Source: Prosapia bicincta
Taxonomy: Eukaryota; Arthropoda; Insecta; Hemiptera; Cercopidae
DNA length: 64,000 nucleotides
Assembly (NCBI GenBank): GCA_036971475.1
Contig: JBAIZL010000005.1
Location: 244,612,823 to 244,676,822 of the forward strand
Direction: 5' to 3'
Shown here: positions 25,150 to 36,160 of the stretch, piece after piece
Position numbering within the stretch: the first letter of the stretch is position 1
Layout of the letters: every line of letters starts with the position of its first letter
Position numbers and translations under genes: made by a program
Notes under the pieces: generated by a model
What the model saw: the letters and a program-made list of their open reading frames with translations, nothing else
Told to the model about the DNA's origin: nothing
The model's database searches: none

Positions 25150-26221
25150 ATATATTTTATTTTCATTTCAGATTTTCTGAACATTTATTACTTGCTACTC
25201 TTTTTGAATCCAAAACTACGACTTCGTCTATAAGCAAATAATACCGTAAATTTCAACAGATTGACGCATGACTGTAAAGAAGGTATTGGTTAACGTTTAA
25301 ATAAAGTACATGATTACACATGTTTTGAATCGTAAAATAGAAATAGGATACATTACCATTAAGTTATGCCGTGATTATATGATATATACTAAAAGTAAAA
25401 TGCTGGTTGCTTAAGAAAAATAATGGACAGAAGAAATAAAACAAATGTGCTCCAGAGTGTCTTCTTCTAACACTTACTGTTTCAGGAGGTGGTTGGTTGT
25501 ACTGGATCATTAATATATGAACCTACTCTGTCCTTATGTATATGTAGATACCTCTTTACGTCCCTTTCTTTAGACCCATCTTTACTCCACATATTCTTCA
25601 TATCATTCTCCAACTTGCTATAGCAGATACGTTTTTGTTCTTTTCTTTAGTTCTACAATTATACCCAAGAATAATAGGAGACTTTTTAGGATTATTATAA
25701 ATCGCTCTATCAGGAACTACCCCCTCTCTCTTAAATTCTACCAGGTTTTATCTGGAATATTTAACATTTATTTTTATCATTTCTCAAGATAAGATCATTT
25801 AAATATCACTTTATCATTGTCATGTCATGAAATAGGGATTGTAGTGTAGAAAAAACTTAACAAATTTAAATATCAAGTCGGTTTTCCATCCTCCATTTTA
25901 CTTCTACATTAGGAACACTGGGTATCAATAACATCCATGGGTAATATTACGTTTTAAAATAACCAGTCCCCTCCCCATGGTAATCTCCTTCAACGTCCAA
26001 CCTCCTGTTCCATACACGAACACGAAAAATACGTAACAACATAGCCTCTTCAGTTTTAGGTCCATTTTAATCAAAGGAATAATCTTCATGGCCATACTTC
26101 CATATTGTGTGTGTTAATCTACATTCAAGACATTTATAATCCTAAACTTGTTCCTGTTCATGTCCATTGATGAACATTTCTATTGCAAATATTCTTTGAG
26201 CTTAGCTTGTTAGGTTATGTT
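25150..26221. other. Pyrimidine-rich decayed sequence
   Basis: From about 25480 to 26120 the sequence shares phrases with the 22.3-23.2 kb satellite (AACACTGGGTATCAATAACATCC, CTTTAGTYCTA, TCCCCTCCCC). It is probably an older remnant of the same array. No gene. Confidence 0.35.
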
Positions 26222-26416
26222 AAAAACAAATAAAAACATACACAAAACTCACAAATTATTCATTTATTTACTCATACGCGTTTCAATGACCATAGAAGTT
26301 GTAAGTTAGAGTTTGTAGTAGTAACACTCTCTGAAGATGATGACTTGGTTATTGAAACGCGTATGAGTAAATAAATGAATAATTTGTGAGTTTTGTGAAT
26401 GTTTTTATTTGTTTTT
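26222..26416. repeat. Fold-back element with 71-bp arms
   Basis: The arms 26222-26292 and 26346-26416 are reverse complements over 71 bp with two mismatches, around a 53-nt spacer. The spacer end and right arm carry CTGAAGATGATG...GAAACGCGTATGAG at 26331-26360. The high arm identity means a young or gene-converted structure. No target-site duplication was identified. Confidence 0.95.
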
Positions 26417-27069
26417 TTTTTATTACTATTGCGTTGCGTATTTTAATACCGGTATATTGATACTTTTCTGGTACGCAATTATAAAAGCCAAAAGATTGTA
26501 CTACCCGAATGTTTGAATGTTATTAAAAAAAAATCATTAAAGGCAATAATTTTTTCATAATATTTATACATATAGACAGAGACGCTGCAACCCGTACAGA
26601 GAGATATTACAATGAGATAAGTGTGCATTTTTCCAATGCCATTGTCAGAGGATATTACATCTAAGCCTAAAGCCATAAATGAACTCTTATTTACTCATGA
26701 ATATAAATAATTAAATTATTTATTCGATTTTATATTTAGGCTATTGGAAATTGTGAAATACGAAAGGTACAAGATAATACCAGGCTATAAAAATTATAAA
26801 TATAGTAGATAAACGTAATAATAAAAATCATTAAAAAATTTATTTTCCTCGATAAAAGCAGATACTATATTACTGATTAATTATATTTATAGGAAACCAG
26901 ATAATCTTTTAGACATTATACAGAACCCTCCAGCAGAACAATATGAACCGTTTGATCGGTTTTGCCCCCGGTTAGATCGCTATCGAAACGCACAAAACCT
27001 TGAAAGGGGATCCAAACTTTTGGATATGGTTGCGTTAAGGCACACTTCATTAAAAACGTAACCTAACCT

Positions 27070-27090
27070 GTTTGTCTCTTAGAGACAAAC
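27070..27090. other. Perfect 9-bp hairpin
   Basis: GTTTGTCTC and GAGACAAAC separated by TTA. It is not the histone mRNA stem-loop, whose stem sequence differs. No neighbouring coding sequence explains it. Confidence 0.5.
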
Positions 27091-27464
27091 AATAGCGCTT
27101 GCCCCTCTTTCAACACAATGTGCGCCGATTCAATACTTAGTTGCAAGAAAAGTTGTACAGTAGTGGATATAGCTTAAGTCCTACTTTAATTGCATCTCTA
27201 TCGGTCCTTTCTGAGCCTTCTTCCAATTGGTTCAAATTTATAAACATATCCATTTATATCCGATAAAGAGAAGGCATAACTAAAACTATTGAAACTCACT
27301 AAAGCTACTTAAATTTTTTATGGCCCTACTATTAATTGATCTACTATTCTCAACCTTTAGTTTCATTAAGTTAATTAGAGCTTAGATATTTAGAAAAGGT
27401 CTCAAAGTTAAAGATTAAAACAGTTAACTCTAAATGGCTCTACATACTAGTTCATTAAAACAAA

Positions 27465-27496
27465 CAGACTAGTTTCGACGATGATGTCGCCTTCAC
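27465..27496 (-). other. Motif copy on the minus strand
   Basis: On the minus strand: GTGAAGGCGACATCATCGTC then GAAACTAGTC. GCGAC and GTCG(T/C) can pair around ATCATC, followed by GAAAC. It fits the recurring motif with a diverged first half. Confidence 0.4.
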
Positions 27497-28612
27497 ACGT
27501 GCTTGGCTGCTACTCATTATTTTGATATATAATTCCTATCCTTTCTTATCCGTTACAATAGATAGCAGCCAAACTGATTCATTGCCTTGATAAAACAATA
27601 TTTCTAATATATTAAATTTAAAAAATAAGTTAATCTTCTTTGAAACATTTTGGTCTGAGTGTTGTCACCAAAGGCACTAGTACGTTTAGTGATCTTTGCG
27701 TGATAAGACCTTCTTTGATGGCCGCTTCCTTTATGCCACTGAAGCTTTTGTACACAATCTGAGCTACTGCCCAATTTTAAAAATAAAAAATCTTCCATTC
27801 TAAAGAAATCGAACCAATTAAATCAATGACTACACTTAAAAAAACCTGCACCAGCAAAATCACAATAAATCAAGCAAGGACAGAACTCACCTCAATAAGG
27901 GGTTTGTAGATTCCTCGAATGCCAACCTTCAAACAATTGGGTGGAATCTAAAGTAATGTAACCGGTGACGGTTTCAAGACCAGTCACGCCAATCAATTTG
28001 CAGAAAGTAATGTAAGTCAGATACATGTACTACGTTTTTTATCAGATTAGTTGAAATATTTTGTAGTTAAGAGTGAAAGTTAAAATAATTTACTAACAGA
28101 GAAATCACTAATGTTAAAGTAGTAATTTTATAACAACGTTAATTCTCCTAGTCTTGATGCATTGGATTCAGTTTGATTAATCGTCTTTTGAGGAAGTGGT
28201 CCTTGATCGGATAGGAACCGAACATCAGGAAATAACGTATAAAGCGAAAAATAACTTTATTTACGCCTTTGGTTTTGAAAGATACAGAGATACACAACGT
28301 CTTGCTCTTCCTTTGAACACTTATGTCTGTAATTTTCAATCCTCAAGGCAAATTACACGGTTTGGGTAAAACATAAAAAAATATATTGAAATCTTTGGTT
28401 ACGCAAGCTTAAATTCATCCATATTAGAAGCTGTATTCTGATTTGCTTGTTTCAGAGTACCCGTGTAATAGCAGTTTTAGAAAGGAACAACCTTGTATTT
28501 AAATTGTAGACAGCCACTAATTACACATACACTAATGATAATCACTTACTTATCCGAAACTTAATTGTGTTTTGACGAGTTAGCTTTCGGGAATGTACCT
28601 ACTTACTTTACT

Positions 28613-29300
28613 TTATCCAACGCCTGCCCTTGATAACTCGACCATTTGGCATCGTGCAGACCAGTAGAGCTTGGAAAGTCTGGTTTTTGGGTCACTATTG
28701 TATGCTTCGAGCTGTGGGCAGGCAGGAAGGTGGTCTCCATCCATCTTTCCTGTTTGGCACAAGGGGCACCGATCCGTGTCCGCCAGCCCAATGCGATGAA
28801 GGTGCGCCTGAAGGTAGTCGTGCCCCGTGGTTAGACGGAACAGCGCAACACTGATAGGGCGAAGCAGGTCTTTTGGAATGGGGTTGGTGCAAAGTTCTTG
28901 CCATCTCTTTCCAACAGCCAGGTTTTCTTGTGATGTTTTCAAGTACGTCGTAGCTTCTGCGTGAATCCTGGTGTAAGCACAGCCCAGTGATATTTTGATT
29001 TGTGGCTGTGGTAGGCGGCACCCACTCTTGGCGAGGTTGTCAGCTTTTTCGTTCCCTGTTGTGCCAACGTGGCTGGGAATCCACTGAAGCGCAATTCTGA
29101 AGCCTGCCTCTTGGCATAGTTGCATTTTTTCACTGCACGACGCTATCAAGGTGCAGTCAGTTGGTGTATTAGAGGAAACTGCCAAAATCGCTGATTGTGA
29201 ATTAATCAGGAATACAACCTGCCGCGGCGAAAGTTGCATGACGCATGATGCTGCTTCTTCTATGGCCACAACCTCACCATCAAAATTGGAGGTCCACAGC
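28613..29300 (-). pseudogene. LINE RNase H C-terminal half and CCHC motif
   Basis: Carries VVAIEEAAS with the second catalytic residue (Glu), then FLINSQSAI, where the third catalytic Asp of the usual D-S-Q-S-A-I motif is Asn (codon at 29201-29203, consistent with one G-to-A change). It goes on to LQWIPSHVGTTGNEKADNLA with the conserved His and final Asp, then a C-terminal CPLC-x8-H-x3-C zinc-knuckle-like motif. The stop is at 28613. A stop and a frame change lie just upstream near 29300. Confidence 0.92.
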
Positions 29301-29320
29301 TACCAAGCCCTGAAATAATT

Positions 29321-30234
29321 TTAAAAATATCCTGCTCCAGTTTCTCCACTTGAAGGGTTTGAGGATCCATCTGTGTAAACATGAAGCCAGTCACTTTCAG
29401 GGAATCGTTCGTTGATGGTCATTAATGTTGCTTTCCTGAGTTCAATATCCATAGCCTGTGACTTTGGTTTCACCTGGTCAACAAGGTTTAGAAAAACTGG
29501 AGGTAGGTTGTCAAAGACTCGATTGTGTTGATTTAATGGGACAGCTTCTGCATGAAGGAAAAGGTTATATTTTTGTTCCAGCTGTAGAGCTTTGTTTACT
29601 GGAGTAATCTGAGTTCTGAAGCGGTAAGTTGCAGCTTTATATGTTTCCCAAAACTTTCTATTTGTTCTTTTATTTTTTTCCAGAATTTTAGGAGACATTT
29701 GTCTCTTCTGACTTCCAAGGGTTCCAGTCCTGTTTCGATTTCCATAACTAGTATTGGAGTCGATTTAGCTCCTCCAGTTATGAGCCTCATGTTATTATTT
29801 TGAACCTTGTCTAGCATATTTGAGCTGGCCAGGTTGAGCACCTCTCCTCCATACTTCATTGTTGGTCGTACATAGTTCTGGTACGTTAGAACATCCTGGG
29901 TAGCACCCCATGTACTTGCTGTTAATCTCTTCAGCAGTTTGCTTCTGTTGGTGGCCTTTTCAGCTGTTGCCTCAATATGATTTGCAATGTTTAGCTTCCT
30001 GATGCCAAGATATCGTGGAGTATCTTCATGGTTTAAAGTTTTGTTGTTTAACTTGATCCTCAGTTTTGGCGGATTAGTTGAAAGGGTGAGTAGAGTGAAA
30101 ACAGTTTTTTTTTCACTAACTACCATTTGGTTGTAGTTGGGCCAGTCAGCAACTCTGCTAAGGGTTCGATTTATAGTTTTATTCCAGGTTCGAAGGAGTC
30201 CCGCTTGAAGCCCAAAAGACAAGGTCGTCTGCAA
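29321..30234 (-). pseudogene. LINE RT thumb region and start of RNase H
   Basis: Two overlapping frames. The first (29596-30234) carries the RT thumb: YLGIRKLNIANHIEATAEKA, STWGATQDVL, RPTMKYGGEVLNLAS. The second (29321-29698) carries the link and the first RNase H strand, LHVYTDGSSNPSSGETGAGY, with the first catalytic Asp in YTDGS. The shift between them is near 29690. Both match the order expected of LINE ORF2. Confidence 0.92.
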
Positions 30235-30969
30235 AAAGTAAGGTTGATATGCGCGGTACTTCTTTTACTATTTTTAAGAGGTCGTTTATCATAATATTGA
30301 AAAGGATAAAGCTGAGTACTGCTCCCTGCGGTAGGCCGTTGCGTTGCTGTTTAAATGACGAAATTGTGTCTCGGAAACGGACTCGAACATGCCTCTGTGC
30401 CAGAAAGGACTTCACCCATCCTATGAGTTTTCCAGTTATTCCTAATTTTTGGAGTTTGTGCAACAGAAGATTGCCACAGTCGACATTTTTCTATGAAAGC
30501 CATCCTTCACTGCTTGAACAAGCTTTACAACTTGGTCCATAGTGTCACGGTGTTTCCTAAAGGCAGCTTGCTCATCTGGCTGGGCACCGACCCTCTCTAG
30601 AAAGGGACTCAGACGATTAACAATCATTCGCTCGGCTAGCTTGCAGCAGCAGCTCGTGAGGGAAATGGGTCTATAGCTTTTTACTTCGCATGGAGGCTTT
30701 TCTTTTTTAAGGATAGGAATAATTTCCGCTTTGCGCCACAGGTCAGGGATGAATTTATTCAGAGTTAGGTTCATAAGCTTCAAGAGAGTTTTCTGGGCGG
30801 ATGTCCCAAGATGTAACAGGAACTCTTTGAATATGGAGTCTGGTCCAGCTGATTTTCCTGGCATTAGATTATATAGGGCTACCCTTAGTTCTGCTAGGGA
30901 GAAGTTTCCGTTCATGGCCTGATTTTCATCCTCTAGACATGTAGTGTGTCGATACTTTAGGAATTCCAT
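30179..30969 (-). pseudogene. LINE reverse transcriptase, motif A deleted
   Basis: Reads in order GKSAGPDSI (RT motif 1), SYRPISLTSCCCKLAERMI (motif 2), QAAFRKHRDTMDQ (motif 2a), NGLPQGAVLS and FNIMINDL (motif B), and LLFADDLVFW (motif C, with the catalytic Asp pair). Between STVAIF and LLHKLQKLG, at about 30464-30470, the segment that should contain motif A with the first catalytic Asp (D-F-x-x-A-F-D) is absent. The frame also shifts there. The enzyme could not work. The RT continues in another frame from 30234. Confidence 0.93.
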
Positions 30970-31071
30970 TATTCTGTAGCTTAGGAATCTTTAATTTTCC
31001 AACGTTGGCGTAGTGTTGGCAGAAAGCCTTTGATACCTGTTTAGGGTCATGGATGTGTTTTCCGTGGTATA

Positions 31072-31415
31072 CTACAGGTCTGCAGATGCAGTTACTTGTT
31101 GATTGTTTAAACTTGACAGGAAACGATGTGCTTTTATTCCATCTTTTTTATAGTCCAACCGGCTGACAAAGGTTCTGTATGCTTGTCGCTTGCTTAGTTT
31201 AATTTCCCGTTGAAGGGCCGCTAGCGCTCCTCGCACTTCTACACAGCTATCTCTTGTCTTTTCAACTTCAGCAGCTTTCCTGGCGTCATTTCGTTTCTTT
31301 TTCAGGGTGGAGAGTTTCGCTGACCAGAAAGGTCGGTGCTTTTTCACTTGTTCTCGAGGCACAGTTGATTGGGCGTATTTAAGTATAGTGGATGCTTTTT
31401 TATTAATGTCTGTTT
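31072..31415 (-). pseudogene. LINE ORF2 linker between endonuclease and RT
   Basis: Basic, lysine- and arginine-rich region (VPREQVKKHRPFWSAKLSTL...) typical of the segment just before the RT in LINE ORF2: RPFWxxxL, then long helices rich in K and R. It continues past a one-base shift at about 31078 into PVVYHGKHIHDPKQVSKAFC, then meets the RT in a third frame near 30965. It begins mid-protein, with no start codon of its own. Confidence 0.85.
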
Positions 31416-32631
31416 CAAAAATTTTAATTTATATAATAGGGCCTATAGTTGACAATTTTATTCAGGTTATGAGAAAAAAATAATGTCAACCATCAACCAG
31501 GTAGAAACATTTTATTTTGTTATAAAGTTTTGTTCGATTATAACACAACATTTTTTTATAAGTTACCTGAAGGTTATTTAAAATAAAGTTATATCCGATA
31601 AAACCTTATATTCCGTATAGTATTAAATCTCCAAATGCCACGATTTCTAACTAAATACTACTAATCAAAGCATGAAGTACCTCTAAATCAAATGAGATAT
31701 AATTAACATCAAAGCATGAAATATGCCTTTACAAAATTCCCTTCGGTTAATAGTAAACTAAAAAGTCAAACATTTATAGCTTGGGAACCACAATGAAATA
31801 GAAACGTTTATAATAAATGTCAAAACACGCAGAAAACGTAAACATTTTTATTCACTAAATCTTTTATCGTTTCAACGTTTTACCTCCAACTGCGCTTCGT
31901 TCATGTCAACCTCAAATTACCACCTCTATTACTAAATCGAAACCAATCAAACTAATCGATTTGTTCCAATCTTTCATTAAGATAATTTCGAGATCTCTAC
32001 GATACGCGATACTATCGACCAGTTAATTATTCCGCATCTGATTGGCTCCCTGAATTATAAGACTGTTATTTACAAGAGACGGGCGTAAGAGGACGCCGAA
32101 CATCAATAATCGAGAGTCATTACAAAAGGTGACGTTTTAAGCCGATTAATTTATAATTAAATTAAACAAGTTTAGTGGCACTTATAATGGTGGGCGGAAA
32201 AGATTTGCCGTATGATTGCGTGTTGGACGGTGAAGAACCATTTATTAATAAAGGTCGCTTCTAAAGTATGTAATTAAAGATTTATATCGATATGTATTAT
32301 AATACATCGATTTTTGTTAGATAAAGATTAAATAAAATACTTTGAGTAAAATAATACGCTTTATTGACGGTGCCTGCTCAACAGTTTGCCGCAGTTGGTT
32401 CTGGTGATGATGAACCAAATTCGAAATATAAATGAATTTAAGTGGATTTAAATATATAGGCCTAAGTAAAATTTAATTTTATATTAATTCTAAAAGTAAG
32501 TTTTATTTTATAATTAGATAACTACACGAAAAGACATATATCTCTGCTTAGATAGATACTATAGAGTACCCAGTAGTGATCTTAAAATAATTAACCTCTA
32601 ATGTCCCACGGTTGAGGTTCCAACAGACGTT
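31416..32631. other. Spacer between the two LINEs
   Basis: AT-rich. The part 31990-32270 is GC-elevated and carries CAGTTAATTATTCCG, GATTGGCTCC and CGATTAATTTATAATTAAA, homeodomain- and CCAAT-type sites, and may be regulatory. No open frame. Confidence 0.35.
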
Positions 32632-32651
32632 TTTTTTAATTATTTTTTTTC

Positions 32652-32683
32652 AGGCGAAAAATCTATTAAGGTTATCATCGCCT
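32652..32683 (-). other. LINE 3' UTR stem-loop
   Basis: AGGCGA and TCGCCT pair over 6 bp around about 20 nt, directly before the A-rich tail. Such 3' hairpins are recognised by the element's own RT in several LINE families; here this is inferred from position. Confidence 0.6.
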
Positions 32684-32879
32684 AACTTAATCGTTGTTTA
32701 AAACAAATGTTCCATATATGAAACAATCAAAATAAAATAATGTTAAAAACTAATTGTAATTATCTAAAACTAAAGAAACTAAATTATACAAAATTTGAAT
32801 ATTATTAAACTAATAAAAATAAAATAAAATAAAATTAGTTATAACTATATGAAACAAAAGAAATAAAATTATACAAAAT

Positions 32880-33134
32880 TTAAATATTATTAAATTGATT
32901 CACGTGGCGTAAGAAAGCGATGACACGGTCGATAGCCGAGACATCGTCCCTTAAAACCACTTTTAAACTACCTCGAAGATCGTAACGTATATACAAATCA
33001 CTCAAGTCATCACAGTCAAGCTGAATGTGCTTGATTGTGATGGTACTTCTACAAAACGGACATAGTGGTGGATCCTCATGTCTCATCAGCCATCCATGCA
33101 AGGAGTGGCCGATGCGAAGTCGAGTTACCACCAC
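32880..33134 (-). pseudogene. LINE ORF2 C-terminus with CCHC motif
   Basis: VVTRLRIGHSLHGWLMRHED followed by CPFC-x7-H-x4-C. This is the conserved tail of LINE ORF2 proteins with RNase H. It ends at a natural stop at 32880. Confidence 0.88.
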
Positions 33135-33254
33135 ATCCTCCCTACGATTCGAACGAATAGATGTCCTACATGGTCAGACGGTATTTTTATGTCCTTCAGC
33201 TTGTTTCTATTTATATTTTGCCATTCTTCATACCAAACAGAGAATAAAGTAGTT

Positions 33255-33825
33255 TTAACATTGCTTACAAAATCTGATGCCATCACGTTGTGTCGATGGT
33301 ACCATACTTGTAGCTAATTTTGCACCTTCATCTGCTTTAGTGTTTCCGAATATTACCCAGTGACTAGCAACCCAGAGAAAATGACACCTCAACCCCTCCA
33401 ACACCAAGATGTCTCCAACTAAAGGGTTCTTAGTGTACATTGCCTGAATAGCCTGGAGAGCACTTTTGGAATCGGAACATACAAGATTTTTAGATGTTGC
33501 AGACGAAATTGATCTTAAAGCTTGCAGTAAAAACGCTACATGCTAAGGGCAATCTGTCAGTGAATGTTTGTCCTTCCATATAAAATGCACATCCTATCCC
33601 ATTGTCCAGTTTTGAACCGTCTGTGAATATAGTCACAGTATGTTGGTGAGTTAGTTGAGTCGGCAAAAACTCCTGACAATAAATAACGTCAGAAGTATTG
33701 TGTTTTAGGTGCTTGGACAATGAGAAGTCTAATTTTGGCATTCGTGTTACCCATGGAGGGATGTAGAATGATGTTCGTTCGAATATAGGTGGATGTTCTA
33801 CATTTAGATTGCTAAAAATGCGCAA
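33255..33825 (-). pseudogene. LINE RNase H, catalytic Glu segment deleted
   Basis: VTIFTDGSKLDNGIGCAF carries the first Asp. After VFTA the sequence jumps in frame and content to LQALRSISSATSKNLVCSDS, with the Asp of SDSKSAL intact. The short A-E-(F)-Y-A segment that should hold the catalytic Glu is absent at about 33520-33530; an ACTGCA remnant at the junction suggests loss between short direct repeats. Later come CHFLWVASHWVIFGNTKADE with His and Asp. Frameshifts break the frame at the deletion and near 33255. Confidence 0.88.
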
Positions 33826-33889
33826 CGTTCTTGTTCCGAAGGGAGCAGTTGGACGTTGGCGAACATTGTAACGATCCTCGAGGTAGTTA

Positions 33890-34258
33890 TCAAAAACTTG
33901 ATTGCCGGATGTTTAGGTTTACTTTGAAGACCAGTGTAATATGAAATTTGTAGCATTTGACGTCGCATTGAGAGAGATGGTTCTCCAGCTTCACCCGGCT
34001 TGATCTAAAAGCACCAGTATATAGTCTAAGGACAGCGAGATGTATTGAATCCTGGAGTTTCAGAACCGTAGGTCGAGCAGATGAATAGGCTATACAGCCG
34101 TAATCTATGCGCGATCTTACAACGGCGCGATAGAAACGGAGCATACAGGTTCTGACTGCTCCCCAATTTGTACCACTAAGAACTCTCATCATATCCAATA
34201 TCTTGCTGCACCTGGTTCTCAAATCACGTACATGTGGATTTAATGAAAGTCTTCTATG
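33890..34258 (-). pseudogene. LINE RT thumb fragment
   Basis: Reads RRLSLNPHVRDLRTRCSKIL, SGTNWGAVRTCMLRFYRAVV, RSRIDYGCIAYSSARPTVLK: the conserved region after the RT fingers and palm in LINE ORF2. The palm with the catalytic Asp residues is missing because of the 5' truncation. Confidence 0.88.
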
Positions 34259-34536
34259 CAGGCGGTAGTAAAAGTTTGTAAGTTAGAATTGTAAATGTAT
34301 AACTTTAATAGATTGTTAGAATTTGTTAGGGGATTTCCGATTCGTCACCTTTTTCGAGTTCCGGATTGTTCAGAACATATTAGTTTGTGTAGGAGTAGTG
34401 AGCCATTACTAACTTGATTTCTAAGAATAGTTATATCCCACTGATGGTGTTAAATCTGTTGATGAAATGCACATAAAAATGTTGTAATTTATATTAAGGT
34501 TGCTTACTGTAATTATCTTGAATTCATTGATTAAAC
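34259..34536. other. Non-coding sequence
   Basis: Nothing recognised except a diverged CACTGATGGTG...TTGATGAAATGC copy of the recurring motif near 34440. Confidence 0.35.
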
Positions 34537-34694
34537 TATAAGTAAATATTCCATAACTGAGTGAACACTTCAGATGCGTTTCGAAACAATCGCCTACTCA
34601 GTAGACGGTCAGTTCCGTATATGAAACGATTATTTCGAAACGCGTCAGAAAGTAAATTCTAAAGTATTCCCTGAATTATGCAATAATTACTTAT
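34537..34694. repeat. Imperfect fold-back, ~60-bp arms
   Basis: CTATAAGTAAATATTCCATA...GATGCGTTTCGAAACAATCG at 34537-34592 is mirrored by CGATTATTTCGAAACGCGTC...TGCAATAATTACTTATA at 34627-34694. The inner GCGTTTCGAAA.AATCG block is best conserved; the outer parts differ by indels. It shares the CGTTTCG core with the 26222 element. Confidence 0.75.
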
Positions 34695-35764
34695 AATTAA
34701 TTTTATTTGTTTACAAACAATTTGTGTGTTGTTATATTTTTTGTAACACATTTCACTTATTCTTTCTTACCCACAAACATTCGTCATACTGTCCGTTCAT
34801 TAAACAGCTCCATCTACGTCAAATTCACATTTCGAATGTGTATTTTCTACACTTCATCGAATTATCAGAGCTGCATCAAACTCTGGAGAGAACTCCATAC
34901 AATAGATGGCGACACTAATAATTTTAAATAATTACATACTTGAAGCTTTATATTAGACACAAGATAAAATGCTACTATATAAATGTCTTAAACTATAAAT
35001 ACTGATTGAAAACAAACTGACATAAAAATAACAAATACTCTCACCCCACTATGCAAACAAAAAGTTTCTTTTATACAATAAAACACTATTTTATTTCACG
35101 TTGAATGATTGTAATCCTGTTTTATAACCCAGCAATAGACGTATGGTAAGTAAAGAAAATGATAGTTATGTTTGGTGCGGTTAGGTTATGTTGAGTAAGG
35201 GTAGGTTATGTGTGAAAAAACAATATCTTATAGAACATATAATAAGTACGTTCGGTGGGGAAAATGGATTACGTTTAGCTTTAGCAATCAGTTAGCAGTC
35301 TCAAAGTTTTTCCTAAATCGAACACATTTTAGCACTTTTTAATCTAACTATGTTGTAGGAACGATATTTTTTACTAAAATCAGATATAAGTTGCATTTGA
35401 AAATTTTGGATGTATTTGTATTTTTTCAAATTTTAAACAATATTTCTGTTATGTCTCGCTCAAGAAACGTCCTAAGAATCTATTTTTTAGTTACAAATTT
35501 AGTCCTAAATGTAAAGAACAAATGCAGATGAACCCGTGAACTGTTTAAAAGAATTACCTTCAGAATGTTTTTCTCAAGTTACTTTTAAAAATATTTATGA
35601 TAAATATTTTGAGGAAATTTTGTATACACAAATTGAAGGAAATATTGAGAAAATACTTTTGTAGGCTCATACGTTTGCAAATTAATTTATTATAAAGCTT
35701 TCGAGCATTTAAACCTCTTGGTATATTTAATGCATGATGATAGCTGAAGATAAATTATTTAAAC
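34695..35764. other. AT-rich non-coding sequence
   Basis: No gene. A GGTTAGGTTATGTTGAG / GGGTAGGTTATG pair near 35170-35215 is a short direct repeat. Confidence 0.4.
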
Positions 35765-36160
35765 TAAATGGATATTCTAGAACACGCGCTTTATCGGAAG
35801 GGACAAAGCAAAAATCAGCGTCATTCTAACTTAATCTCTCCACTTAACTGCATCAGGCGTGAAGTCGTCATCCCTCCCCGTCTCGACAAACTCCATTTCT
35901 GGGACGGACCAGAAAGGAAACGAGCTCCAAATCGAGGTAACGACTCAATACGACGTACCAACTATTGTCATCAATCACTGTGAAGTATGTATGGTGTCCA
36001 TCCATGATTTACATGGAGACTAGTTTTTAGCATAACTCCATAGCCGTACACCTTCTTATTCCAGATGCATCGAAGGCCGCAATATGATTGGAAGCTGCGA
36101 GAAAAAAACGATCTCTATGGTTTTAATTGAATGCTTCGCATGCCAACATGTTGTTTACGG
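35765..36160. other. GC-elevated island
   Basis: Composition clearly above the flanks, with ATCAATCACTGTGAAGTATG and CCATGATTTACATGG-type motifs. A 71-codon frame (35768-35983) has no domain. It resembles conserved non-coding sequence. Confidence 0.25.

Larger units (their letters stand above)
26417..28609. other. Mostly AT-rich non-coding sequence
   Basis: No gene recognised. It contains a perfect 9-bp hairpin at 27070-27090 and a minus-strand motif copy at 27465-27496. The region 26930-27170 is GC-elevated. Confidence 0.4.
28610..31415 (-). mobile_element. 5'-truncated non-LTR retrotransposon (LINE) with RT and RNase H
   Basis: About 2.8 kb on the minus strand encodes, in several frames, the ORF2 polyprotein of a LINE: a basic linker, reverse transcriptase, RNase H and a C-terminal CCHC motif. 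The endonuclease domain and ORF1 are missing; homology starts abruptly near 31415, the usual 5' truncation. The reading frame is broken by at least five frameshifts, near 31078, 30965, 30230, 29690 and around 29300. After the stop codon at 28613 comes a TAAAGTAAAGTAAGTA tail. The presence of RNase H and the motif style suggest the I/R1/LOA group; the exact clade needs a tree. A second, different LINE lies 1.2 kb further, in the same orientation. Confidence 0.95.
32632..34258 (-). mobile_element. Second 5'-truncated LINE fragment, different family
   Basis: Minus-strand fragment covering the RT thumb, RNase H, a C-terminal CCHC motif and a 3' untranslated region. Protein sequence differs from the 28.6-31.4 kb element throughout, so it is not a second copy. 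Homology starts near 34258 inside the RT thumb (RRLSLNPHVRDLRTRC). The 3' UTR ends with a stem AGGCGA/TCGCCT (plus-strand 32652-32657 and 32678-32683) followed by an A-rich tail (plus-strand T-run at 32632-32650), a typical 3' end for RNase H-bearing LINEs of the I-like group. Confidence 0.9.

Noticed and set aside
27070..27090. Hairpin taken as a histone mRNA 3' stem-loop
   Set aside because: Stem and loop sequences do not match the conserved histone stem-loop, and no histone gene is next to it.
28603..30922. Plus-strand frames of 62-97 codons across the first LINE, and plus-strand frames at 33025-33317 across the second
   Set aside because: They are antisense shadows of the LINE coding sequence.
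35165..35215. GGTTAGGTTATG repeats as interstitial telomeric sequence
   Set aside because: Only two imperfect copies, not a (TTAGG)n array.
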